Below, one piece after another: positions 36,083 through 42,731 of a DNA stretch of 42,731 nucleotides (position 1 is the first letter of the stretch; each line of letters opens with the position of its first letter). Source of the stretch: Actinomycetospora sp. (GTDB lineage: Bacteria; Actinomycetota; Actinomycetes; Mycobacteriales; Pseudonocardiaceae). The position numbers were made by a program, and so were the translations under genes. The stretch spans positions 1 to 42,731 of the forward strand of contig JAQSWW010000026.1 in assembly GCA_029266415.1 (NCBI GenBank). Reading direction: 5' to 3'. The notes under the pieces were generated by a model. It worked only from the letters and a program-made list of their open reading frames with translations, had not been told where the DNA came from and ran no database searches.

Positions 36083-37495
36083 TCAGCGCGCGGGCGCGAG
36101 GGCGAGGACTTCGTCGAAGCCGGCCCGGAGGTCCTCGAGGAACGCGTCCGGGTCGGTGATGGCCGCCGGGTCGAGGGTCACCGCGATACAGCACGTGTCG
36201 CCGTGGGAGGTCAGCGTGATCATCGCCGCGCCACCCGGCAGCGGCGCGAACGCGTAGCTGCGCACGATCTGCGCGCCCGCCAGGTACGCGGGGCCTGTCA
36301 TGCCCGGGACGTTGCTGGCCTGCAGGTCGTTGGCGCTCGTCGCCCCGCCCTGGATCCGCGCGAGCAGCGGCGGCGGCAGCACGGCCAGGATCGGGGCGAT
36401 GAGGCCGAGGCCGTCGACCACCCGCTCGCCCGTGGTCCGCCGGACGACCTCCCGGACGTGCCGGATGCGCGCGACGGGGTCGGCGTCGCCCAGGGGCGCC
36501 GCGAAGCGCGTCCCGGCCCAGTGGTTCCCGCCGACGGGGTCGTCGCGGTCCCGCGTGTTCACCGGCATGCCCATCGCGAGGTGCTCGGGAATCGCGCCGA
36601 ACCGCTGGTGGTACCGACGCATCCCGCCGAGCAGGGCGGCCAGGTACGCGTCGTTGAGCGACCCGCCCGCTGCGCGGCCCGCGGCCTTGAGCGCGCCGAG
36701 GTCCACGTCGAGCGACTCGAAGCGGCGGTCCAGGCTCCGGCCGCGCAGCAGCGCCGATCGGGGCACCACGGGTCCGACGGCCGCCCGCAGCGCCGACCCG
36801 AGGAACGCGGAGCCGTCGGAGACCGTCGCCAGGGGCCGCGTGACGATCCGTCCCACCAGACCGGCGCCGACGGAGACCACGCCCAGCGCCCGGGCCGGCA
36901 CGCCCGCGACGGCCCGCGCCGCCTGCGTTACGGTGAGCCCCCACCGCGAGGGGCCGTGCCGGTCGGGCTCGGGGCGTTCGGGCTGGTCGGTGTGCTCGCG
37001 CACCCCGCTGTGCAGCATGCGCAGGATCTGCACCAGCCCCAGGCCGTCGGCGACGCTGTGGTGCACCTTGAGCACGTACGCCGCCCGCCCGCCCTCGAGC
37101 CCGGTGACGATCCGCGCCTCCCACGGTGGGCGCTCGCGGTCGAACGGGGTCCGGGCCATCGACGCCGCGAGGTCGAGGAGCTCACGCCACCCCCCGGCGC
37201 CGGGCACCTCCTCGCGGCCGAGGTGGTGCGCGAGCGCGAAGTCCGGGTCCGGCACCCAGGCCGGCGTGCCCCAGTCGCCCCACGGCTCCAGGACGCGCTC
37301 GCGCAGACGCGGCACGAACCGCGTCGCCCACTCGTGGGACGCGACGACCCGATCCCAGTCCGGCGCGGTGTCCAGGACGTCGAGGATGATGACCGGCGAC
37401 CGCAGGCGCGGGTCGACCTCGGCGCGCCACATCATGGTCTCGAGCGGGTTCATCTCGCTCGGGGTGCTGACCAGATCGCCGGTCCCGCTCGTCAT
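36083..37495 (-). CDS. Wax ester synthase/diacylglycerol acyltransferase (WS/DGAT)
   Basis: The 470-aa protein has the condensing motif HHSVADG (residues 145-151, form HHxxxDG) and the family markers MARTPFDRERPPWE and SLNDAYLAALLGGMRRY. Near the C terminus, ASNVPGMTGPAYLAGAQIVRSYAFAPLPGGAAM is also typical. It esterifies acyl-CoA to a fatty alcohol or diacylglycerol, storing lipid at the membrane. ATG 37493-37495 has GGAGAGGA upstream. Actinobacteria often have many copies, so its specific role is open. Confidence 0.9.
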   Translation of the reverse strand: MTSGTGDLVSTPSEMNPLETMMWRAEVDPRLRSPVIILDVLDTAPDWDRVVASHEWATRFVPRLRERVLEPWGDWGTPAWVPDPDFALAHHLGREEVPGAGGWRELLDLAASMARTPFDRERPPWEARIVTGLEGGRAAYVLKVHHSVADGLGLVQILRMLHSGVREHTDQPERPEPDRHGPSRWGLTVTQAARAVAGVPARALGVVSVGAGLVGRIVTRPLATVSDGSAFLGSALRAAVGPVVPRSALLRGRSLDRRFESLDVDLGALKAAGRAAGGSLNDAYLAALLGGMRRYHQRFGAIPEHLAMGMPVNTRDRDDPVGGNHWAGTRFAAPLGDADPVARIRHVREVVRRTTGERVVDGLGLIAPILAVLPPPLLARIQGGATSANDLQASNVPGMTGPAYLAGAQIVRSYAFAPLPGGAAMITLTSHGDTCCIAVTLDPAAITDPDAFLEDLRAGFDEVLALAPAR

Positions 37496-37685
37496 GCCGT
37501 CCTCTCCGGGCCCGTCCGCCGAGCGCCGGACCAGCGTAGGACCTCGCGGGTCACGAGCGACCAGCGCGCCGCTGGGCGCCCGGTCCACCGGTGCGTCCGT
37601 CCTCGTGGGGTCCGACCGTCGGTCGGGTCGACGCGACACCGAGCTGTCCCGAGCCGCTGGACGAGAGCTCGGTGCGGAGAGGCCG

Positions 37686-39686
37686 TCAGACCTCGGGGTC
37701 GGGGACGAGGAAGTCGACCTGGGTTCCCTGCGGCCCTGGTCTGATGTGGACGTCTTCGGCGAGCTCGTGGAGGAGCTTCAGGCCGCGACCGCGGTACCCC
37801 GGGTCTCGAGGAGGCGCCCGCCATCGTCCGGTGTCCTCCACCGCGACTCGAATGCGACCGGTGTCCGTTCGGGCCACCTCGTAGGCGAAGTGGCCGTGGC
37901 CATCCGGGTAGGCGTGCTCGACGGCGTTGGTCGCCACCTCGCTGAGGGCGAGGTGGAGGTCGACCGCGTGGCCCTTGGACAGGCCCGTGCGGGCGGCCCA
38001 GGCGGTCACCTGCTGACGCATCGTCCGCAGCGATGCGGGGTCCGCGGGCAGCCGGGCGCGAAGCGGAGCGGGTATCCAGCGGACCATGACCAGGGCGATG
38101 TCGTCGTCGGCGCCGTGCCCGTCACCGCCGTCGACGGCGGCGTCGACCAGGCCGCTCGCGAGCTGTTCGGGGTGTCGGTGACCGACGGCGGCGGTCGTGC
38201 GAAGGAGTCGGTCGAGGCCCTCGTCGAGCGACTCGCCCCGCCGCTCGACGAGGCCGTCGGTGTAGAGCAGCACCGACGAGCCGGGTGTCAGCTCGAGGCT
38301 CGCCGAGCGGTAGGCAGCGACGCGCTCGCGCACCCCGAGCATCGTGCCTGCGCCTCCCGCAGGGAAGCGGACCCCGTCGTCATCGACGAGCAGCAGAGGC
38401 AGGTGCCCGGCGAGGGCCCACGTCAGGACCCCGGTCTCCCAGTCGAGGGTGAGGCAGGCGCAGGTGCTGCCCAGCGCGCCGGGGACGCCGGCGGCGAAGC
38501 GGTCCAGGCGCTCGAGTGCCTCCGCCGGGGGGTGGCCCTCGAGCAGGTAGGCGGAGAGCGCGCTGCGCAGCTGCCCCATGACCGCGGCGGCCTGCGGGCC
38601 GTGCCCCACGACGTCGCCGACCGCCAGGGCGACGGTGGTCGCGCCGATCTGCACGAGGTCGTACCAGTCGCCGCCGGCCTGGGCCTCGGTGGTGGCCGGC
38701 AGGTAGCGGGTGGCGGTGGTCAGGCGGGCGAGGGCCGGCGCGTCACGGGGCAGCAGGCTGCGTTGCAGGGTCTGGGCGAGCTCGTGCTCGACGCGATAGA
38801 GACGCTCACGTTCGAACTCGGCCAGCCGGCGCGCCGTGACGTCACGACCGATCGCCTGCCAGAGACCGTCCGGGGTGAACCACACGCTCAACTCCACCGC
38901 CACGGTCCCGCCGGCCCCATGGCGAATCTCCCAGGTCTCGTGGGCGGCCTCGTCGCGGCGAAGCCGTTCGACCAACGACGCGAGCCGGTCCTGGTCCTCG
39001 GCGCGCACGAGGTCCTGCACCCGGAGAGTCACGTGCTCCTCGCGGGACAGGCCGACCATGGCGCAGGCGGCCGGGTTGGCGTCGAGGAACTGGCCGTCCT
39101 GGTCGGCGAGCCAGATACCGTCGGTGGCGCGTTCGAACAGCAGCCGGAAGCTGTCCTCGCTGCGCTGCGCGGCCGAGACGGCCCGGGCCCGCGCCAGCGA
39201 CTCCCAGCAGCGGTTGGTGACGGTGCCGATGAGCTCGATCTCGGCTGATGTCCACTTCCGCGGGTGTGCCTGGTGCACGGCCATCCCCGCGACGAACCGT
39301 TCCTGCTTCGTGAGCGGAAAGGTGACCACGGCACGGATCCCGGTGTCGGTATAGACCGACCGCTGGACGTCATCGAGGCGGGGGTCGGTCTCGGCGTCCT
39401 CGACGACCCACGGCTCGCCCCGCCGCATCGCGTCCACCGCCTCCGCGCCGAACCCGGACATGGCGAACCGTCCGGTCAGGTGCGGAAGCCCCGAAGCCCA
39501 GTCGCCGGTCATCGTGAAGTGGTCCTCGTCGGCCTCCACCTGCGCATACGCACACCGGTCGGCTCCGACGTACTCGCCCAGCCGTTGCGCCACCAGGACC
39601 GTGATCTCATCGGCGTCCTCGAGCGGGTGCAGCTCACGCTCCAGCGACATCACGAACTCCTGGTCGGACGCCGCGGTCACCGGCAC
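37686..39686 (-). CDS. GAF-PAS-SpoIIE phosphatase with C-terminal HATPase (RsbW-like) domain
   Basis: The 666-aa cytoplasmic protein has in order: a GAF domain (about 20-165; DADEITVLVAQRLGEYVGADRC), a PAS domain (about 180-295; LLFERATDGIWLADQDGQFLDANPAACAMVGLSREE), a SpoIIE phosphatase domain (about 315-525; GDWYDLVQI, LAVGDVVGHGPQAAAVM, LLYTDGLVERRG) and a GHKL ATPase domain (about 540-660; ALSEVATNAVEHAYPDG, GRGLKLL). It thus joins a sensor, a phosphatase and an anti-sigma-type kinase in one chain, an arrangement common in actinobacteria. The GTG start at 39684-39686 has GGGCGGGA upstream. No sigma factor or antagonist lies next to it. Confidence 0.87.
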   Translation of the reverse strand: MPVTAASDQEFVMSLERELHPLEDADEITVLVAQRLGEYVGADRCAYAQVEADEDHFTMTGDWASGLPHLTGRFAMSGFGAEAVDAMRRGEPWVVEDAETDPRLDDVQRSVYTDTGIRAVVTFPLTKQERFVAGMAVHQAHPRKWTSAEIELIGTVTNRCWESLARARAVSAAQRSEDSFRLLFERATDGIWLADQDGQFLDANPAACAMVGLSREEHVTLRVQDLVRAEDQDRLASLVERLRRDEAAHETWEIRHGAGGTVAVELSVWFTPDGLWQAIGRDVTARRLAEFERERLYRVEHELAQTLQRSLLPRDAPALARLTTATRYLPATTEAQAGGDWYDLVQIGATTVALAVGDVVGHGPQAAAVMGQLRSALSAYLLEGHPPAEALERLDRFAAGVPGALGSTCACLTLDWETGVLTWALAGHLPLLLVDDDGVRFPAGGAGTMLGVRERVAAYRSASLELTPGSSVLLYTDGLVERRGESLDEGLDRLLRTTAAVGHRHPEQLASGLVDAAVDGGDGHGADDDIALVMVRWIPAPLRARLPADPASLRTMRQQVTAWAARTGLSKGHAVDLHLALSEVATNAVEHAYPDGHGHFAYEVARTDTGRIRVAVEDTGRWRAPPRDPGYRGRGLKLLHELAEDVHIRPGPQGTQVDFLVPDPEV

Positions 39687-39841
39687 TCCCGCCCGGACCG
39701 GTCGGGGACGGGCAGCGGGTCACCGGACACCTTCACCCTCCCTCGATCGCATCGGACCAGGGCCTGACCCCCGTGGCTGATGGGCACCGGCTCGCCGCCC
39801 GATCCTAGGCGCCTGTCGTCCGCGACGGCCTCGGGCAACGA

Positions 39842-40065
39842 CGTCGACCTGGCGGGCGCCCACGGGATCCACGAGGCCGAGGGCATGCTCGCGGCGCGCG
39901 TCGCGGGTGCAGTAGTTCCGCGTGCGCCCGCCGGGGAAGAGCGGGTGGGTGGCATAGCGCTCCCGCGCACCGCGGATGACGTCACCTACGGTGATGCTGC
40001 CCGTCCGCGCCTGCCTCCTCGTCGATCATGTCCAGGATGTGGGCGCGCATCAGCTCGTACCGCGC
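39842..40065 (-). pseudogene. Frameshifted remnant of a conserved small protein gene
   Basis: On the minus strand one frame reads YELMRAHILDMIDEEAGADG and then hits a stop. One extra base later, the next frame reads ITVGDVIRGARERYATHPLFPGGRTRNYCTRDA. The pieces join into protein-like sequence with an RERYxxHPLFPxGRxRNYCT pattern that, from memory, resembles a small actinobacterial DUF family (DUF6958-like). The start abuts the tRNA fragment at 40072. The frame break, lack of a ribosome-binding site and degenerate 3' end indicate a pseudogene. Confidence 0.45.
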
Positions 40066-40071
40066 GGGTTC

Positions 40072-40106
40072 CGGGCGCGGCAGGATTCGAACCTGCGACC
40101 GACGGC
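40072..40106 (-). other. tRNA 3' fragment (possible attachment-site scar)
   Basis: On the minus strand the sequence has a perfect T arm (GCAGG, TTCGAAT, CCTGC), the acceptor 3' strand CGCGCCC and a discriminator-like G. It is preceded by a variable loop and anticodon-loop-like CTTGCAAG. No D arm or 5' acceptor strand (GGGCGCG) lies upstream, so it is not a functional tRNA. Fragments from the anticodon loop to the 3' end are what tyrosine-recombinase integration leaves behind. The anticodon cannot be fixed (TGC or GCA phasing). Confidence 0.6.
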
Positions 40107-40384
40107 TTGCAAGGATGTGAGAAGTCGTGCCGCGAGGCTCCTACCAGCATCTTTGTTCTCACTCGAGTGTCTCTGAGGGGCCCACGAGTCCTTCGTGGTC
40201 TCTAGTTCGCACCACGATCCGCACCACGCGGGGCGATCTTTCTCAGCTCGCGTCCGATTCGAGGCCGGTCTCGCCTCGCGGTGGCTTTCCAACACCCGGC
40301 CAGTTCATGGCACCAGCTGCTCCGCGTAGCGAGCTGATGCCCATCCCCGGTGCCGCACGGATCAGGGCGCCGCCCTGAGCGGAC
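40107..40384. other. Non-coding, lower-GC stretch next to the tRNA fragment
   Basis: About 280 bp with lower GC than its surroundings and short repeats such as ccacgaguccttcgtgg-type sequence (cacgag, tcc, ttcgtg near 40181) and gcaccacgatccgcaccacg. No convincing gene is seen. Composition and position suggest the scar of an inserted element. Confidence 0.35.
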
Positions 40385-40534
40385 CAACGATCCGGCCCGG
40401 GGCAGGCGGATTCGGCCCTCGCGCGGCAGCCGGCCCGTACGAGTCGGAGGGACGTCGTCCACCGCGCTGACCATGGTGGCGCGGGCGACGAGCCCGCAGA
40501 CCAGAGTGTCGAGGACGTCGTCGGAGGCCACGCA
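40385..40534 (-). pseudogene. Truncated remnant resembling a DUF429 C terminus
   Basis: The minus-strand frame reads SDDVLDTLVCGLVARATMV, then GRLPREGRIRLPRAGSL, resembling the end of DUF429 (predicted RNase H-fold nuclease) proteins, where DDVLDAL..ALxARA and AxREGWIxLPxxG recur. No N-terminal two thirds is present on either side, so it is a fragment. The call is from memory of the family and tentative. Confidence 0.4.
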
Positions 40535-40622
40535 CGCTTCGTTCAGCGGCGACCTGGTAGCGCGGGCGGGCCGGTGCGCGGCTCTGCGCTCATCCCTGGT
40601 TCGACCCGGCAGCGCCTCCACA

Positions 40623-41462
40623 TCAGCTCACTCCACCGCTTTCGAGGTTGGCCAGGGCGTGATCGAGTTCGTTGGCGAGTGCGCGGAGTCTGCGGATCTC
40701 GACCTGGACCGGGGAGGCCTGGTGGTCCACGCGGGCGTCGACATCGAAGACGGTGTTCGCGCGGTGCCAGACGCTGAACGCCTCCAGCCCTCGTCCTCCG
40801 GCGTCCTGGGTCACGCCTTCCAGGAGCAGGAGCGGGTCCCCGTTCGGGACGGCGAGGACGGAGGCGGGTTCGCCCTGGGCGGCGACGGCTTGTACCTGTC
40901 GGGGGCCTCCCACCGGCACGTGCCCCGCGTCGCGCATCAGGGAGAGCAACGAGGAGCCGTCCAGGAGCTCCGCGGTGAAGTGGGGGAACAGCTCGATCGG
41001 CACGAAGGTCCGGACGAAGGCCACGGGGACGTCGTCCAGGCAGCGCACCCGCTCGATGCGCCAGGTGCGTCCGGGTCCCACCGCGGCGCGGGCGGCCGCG
41101 GTGGGCTCGGCCTCGGTCAGGCTGAGAACCCGGGTCGCCAGGTGCTGACCGCGGGCGGCGGCCTGCTCGTCGAGCCCGCCGGCCCGTTGCAGCGTCCGGC
41201 GGAGGACGGGTGGGGTGGCCACGACGCTGCCCCGCCCCCGTTGTCGGTGGATCAGGCCTGCGGCAGCGAGCCCGGCCAGTGCCTGCCGCACGACGCTGCG
41301 TGCCACGCCGAACCGACGCTGGAGTTCCTCCTCGGTCGGCAGGGCGTCGCCGGGGACGAAACGCTGCTCCTCGATCCACCGGCGGAGGATGTCGCTGATC
41401 TGTGCGTGCAGCGGCTCGGCCGCCGACCGGTGCAGCTGCGCGGAGAGGTCGTCCGCGTCCAC
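40623..41462 (-). CDS. GntR-family regulator, HutC/UTRA subfamily
   Basis: The 279-aa protein has an N-terminal GntR winged HTH (PLHAQISDILRRWIEEQRFVPGDALPTEEELQRRFGVARSVVRQALAGLAAAGLIHRQRGRGSVV, about residues 17-80) and a UTRA ligand domain (about 105-265; RTWRIERVRCLDDVPVAFVRTFVP). UTRA domains bind sugars, amino acids or related small molecules. GTG 41460-41462 has CGGGGGA upstream. It lies 33 bp after the alcohol dehydrogenase on the same strand and probably regulates that small operon. Confidence 0.88.
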   Translation of the reverse strand: MDADDLSAQLHRSAAEPLHAQISDILRRWIEEQRFVPGDALPTEEELQRRFGVARSVVRQALAGLAAAGLIHRQRGRGSVVATPPVLRRTLQRAGGLDEQAAARGQHLATRVLSLTEAEPTAAARAAVGPGRTWRIERVRCLDDVPVAFVRTFVPIELFPHFTAELLDGSSLLSLMRDAGHVPVGGPRQVQAVAAQGEPASVLAVPNGDPLLLLEGVTQDAGGRGLEAFSVWHRANTVFDVDARVDHQASPVQVEIRRLRALANELDHALANLESGGVS

Positions 41463-41495
41463 GTGTGTCCCCCGTTCGACGTGCCGGAGGCCAGT

Positions 41496-42551
41496 CTAGG
41501 ACGGGGCTGGTCCGTTGCCCGGAACCAAGAGGACCTTGCCCGCTTCCCCGGTGAGCAGCTCGACGGCCTCGTCGACCCGGTCGAGGGGCATGCGATGGGT
41601 GATCAGCCAGTCGAGGTCGAGTCTGCCGCCGTCGAGCAGGAGCATCGTCTGCTCCCAGGTCTCCCACAGTCGCCGGCCGAAGATGCCGCGCAGCGTGACG
41701 CCCTTCTTGTTGACGTGCGCCGCGATGTCGATCTCGGTCGGTCGGCCGGGGTGCCCGATGGTGACGACGGTGGCCTCCCTGCGGACCGCCTCGAAGAGTG
41801 TCGCCAGGGTGCCGGGCGCTCCGGAGCACTCGAAGGCGACGTCGAAGCCACCCCGGTGGCCGGTGAGGTCTCGGCACTGCTGCACGACGTCGTCGTCGGG
41901 GGACATGGTGCGGACGTCGAGGGCGTCGGCCTGGCCGCGCCGGTAGGGGTTGGGTTCGACGACGACGAGGTGCGCGGCGCCCATCTGGCGGGCGAGGTGG
42001 GCGAGGATCAGCCCGACCGGGCCGCCGCCGCTGACCAGGACCGCGCGGCCGGCCACCGAGTAGTCGGCCCGTTGGATCGCGTGGACCGCCACACCGGCGG
42101 CCTCGAGCAGGGCACCCGTCTCGAGTGTCGCGGACTCGGGTAGAGGCACGCAGATCTCCTGGGGTGCGGCCATGTACTCGGCGAAGACACCGTCGATGTG
42201 CATCCCGATGATGCCGGTGAGCTCGCAGGTGTGTGCCGCGCCGGTGCGGCACGGGAAGCATCGTCCGCAGGCCAGGTGACTCTCGAGCGCGACCCGGTCG
42301 CCCACCCGGAGCCCGACGACGCCGGCTCCGACCTCGACCACCGTGCCCGCGCCCTCGTGGCCGAGCACCACGGGCAGGTTCATACCGAACGCCTGTGCCG
42401 ACGGGGTCCACTCGTAGAGCTCGCGGTCGGTGCCGCACAGCGACGACGCAGCGATCTGGATGACCACGTGCCCGTCGGTGGCCTTCGGGTCGGGGTGATC
42501 GGCGACGTAGTCGACCCCGCGACCGGGGGCGCTCTTGATGACAGCCTTCAT
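41496..42551 (-). CDS. Zinc-dependent medium-chain alcohol dehydrogenase (threonine/sorbitol dehydrogenase-like)
   Basis: The 351-aa protein has catalytic zinc ligands Cys39 (SLCGTD), His65 and Glu66 (GHEGAGTVVEVG), a four-cysteine structural zinc lobe (Cys95, 98, 101, 109 in ACGRCFPCRTGAAHTCE) and an NAD-binding VSGGGPVGLILAHLARQMGA. ESHLACGRCFPCRTG resembles L-threonine 3-dehydrogenases, but polyol dehydrogenases are equally likely. It oxidises a secondary alcohol with NAD(P). ATG 42549-42551 starts 19 bp after a gene that enters from the right edge; the ribosome-binding site is weak. Confidence 0.88.
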   Translation of the reverse strand: MKAVIKSAPGRGVDYVADHPDPKATDGHVVIQIAASSLCGTDRELYEWTPSAQAFGMNLPVVLGHEGAGTVVEVGAGVVGLRVGDRVALESHLACGRCFPCRTGAAHTCELTGIIGMHIDGVFAEYMAAPQEICVPLPESATLETGALLEAAGVAVHAIQRADYSVAGRAVLVSGGGPVGLILAHLARQMGAAHLVVVEPNPYRRGQADALDVRTMSPDDDVVQQCRDLTGHRGGFDVAFECSGAPGTLATLFEAVRREATVVTIGHPGRPTEIDIAAHVNKKGVTLRGIFGRRLWETWEQTMLLLDGGRLDLDWLITHRMPLDRVDEAVELLTGEAGKVLLVPGNGPAPS

Positions 42552-42570
42552 GTTCTGGTCCGTTCTCGTC

Positions 42571-42731
42571 TCAGGCGTGCGAAGTGCGGCCGGCGAAGCG
42601 GCGCAGGATGTCCGGCGGCCCGACCTGACCGCCCTTGAGCAGCAGTCGGCATCCCGCCACGTCGGCGGAGTCGTCGGTGCGACAGACCGGGCCCGCGGTG
42701 ACGAACTGCTCCTCGACACGCAGCTCCCGAA
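42571..42731 (-). CDS. C-terminal part of an unidentified gene (partial)
   Basis: An open frame enters from the right edge and ends with TGA at 42571-42573, giving 52 residues (RELRVEEQFVTAGPVCRT ... GGQVGPPDILRRFAGRTSHA). I do not recognise it. The 19-bp gap and shared strand suggest it is cotranscribed with the alcohol dehydrogenase and the GntR/UTRA regulator. Confidence 0.5.
   Translation of the reverse strand, partial: RELRVEEQFVTAGPVCRTDDSADVAGCRLLLKGGQVGPPDILRRFAGRTSHA

Noticed and set aside
36300-39248. 982-codon plus-strand frame
   Set aside because: It is antisense to the WS/DGAT and sensor phosphatase genes, both of which have full domain sets; long open shadows are expected at this GC content.
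40072-40150. A complete tRNA gene
   Set aside because: Only the T arm and acceptor 3' strand are present; no matching 5' acceptor strand or D arm is found upstream.
39780-40205. Plus-strand frame containing AGFEPATDGLQ
   Set aside because: That peptide is the known false translation of a tRNA T arm; here it comes from the tRNA fragment at 40072-40106.

Overview
The window is high-GC, gene-dense actinobacterial DNA. GTG starts, 4-bp ATGA/GTGA gene overlaps, DUF1918, DUF3040 and PASTA proteins, Rsb-type phosphatases and a WS/DGAT enzyme all fit a Pseudonocardia-like actinomycete. The genus is an inference from gene content; no 16S or other marker is present.

Layout. 1-10.4 kb: housekeeping and accessory genes (two STAS proteins, CDP-alcohol phosphatidyltransferase, acyl desaturase, small tyrosine phosphatase, a rifampin-phosphotransferase/PEP-synthase-like enzyme, a SpoIIE-type phosphatase, a coupled cupin/EEP-nuclease pair, an orphan KAS III and an F420-type NADP oxidoreductase). 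10.4-27.7 kb: a nearly complete glycine betaine to pyruvate island. It has a Rieske oxygenase with separate Rieske ferredoxin and FAD reductase, an MHS transporter, dimethylglycine oxidase, heterotetrameric sarcosine oxidase (soxBDAG), glyA, sdaA, a cyclodeaminase-like C1 enzyme, a purU remnant, and IclR and GntR regulators. 27.8-29.3 kb: small proteins. 28.8-33.5 kb: a formamide/short-amide module (fmdA, amiS, fmdB, an AmiC-like sensor and a MarR regulator). 33.6-39.7 kb: PASTA, DUF1918, GYD, TetR, WS/DGAT and a large sensor phosphatase. 39.7-40.6 kb: a graveyard with a tRNA 3' fragment and two decayed genes. 40.6-42.7 kb: a GntR/UTRA regulator, a zinc alcohol dehydrogenase and a partial gene.

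How the island works. The three-component oxygenase would demethylate glycine betaine to dimethylglycine. The dmg product and SoxBDAG remove the next two methyl groups, most likely onto tetrahydrofolate. GlyA joins glycine and methylene-THF to serine, and SdaA deaminates serine to pyruvate. glyA-soxB-soxD-soxA-soxG-dmg-cyclodeaminase form one tightly packed, mostly overlapping operon.

The most interesting signals are regulatory. Each of the three oxygenase components sits behind its own copy of one composite module: a TTGACA-like -35, then TGTTGCG-N22-AGCGCAAC at a fixed distance. The two copies between the reductase and the oxygenase are an inverted duplication of about 72 bp. A different motif, ACTGATAYAT, is at the promoters of sdaA/gntR, of the glyA-sox operon and of the transporter. 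The betaine pathway therefore looks split into an IclR-type oxygenase regulon and a GntR-type transport/C1/serine regulon. Other notable points are several leaderless starts with TANNNT six or seven bases before the start codon, a purU fragment, and a formamidase whose reading frame appears shifted at its 3' end.
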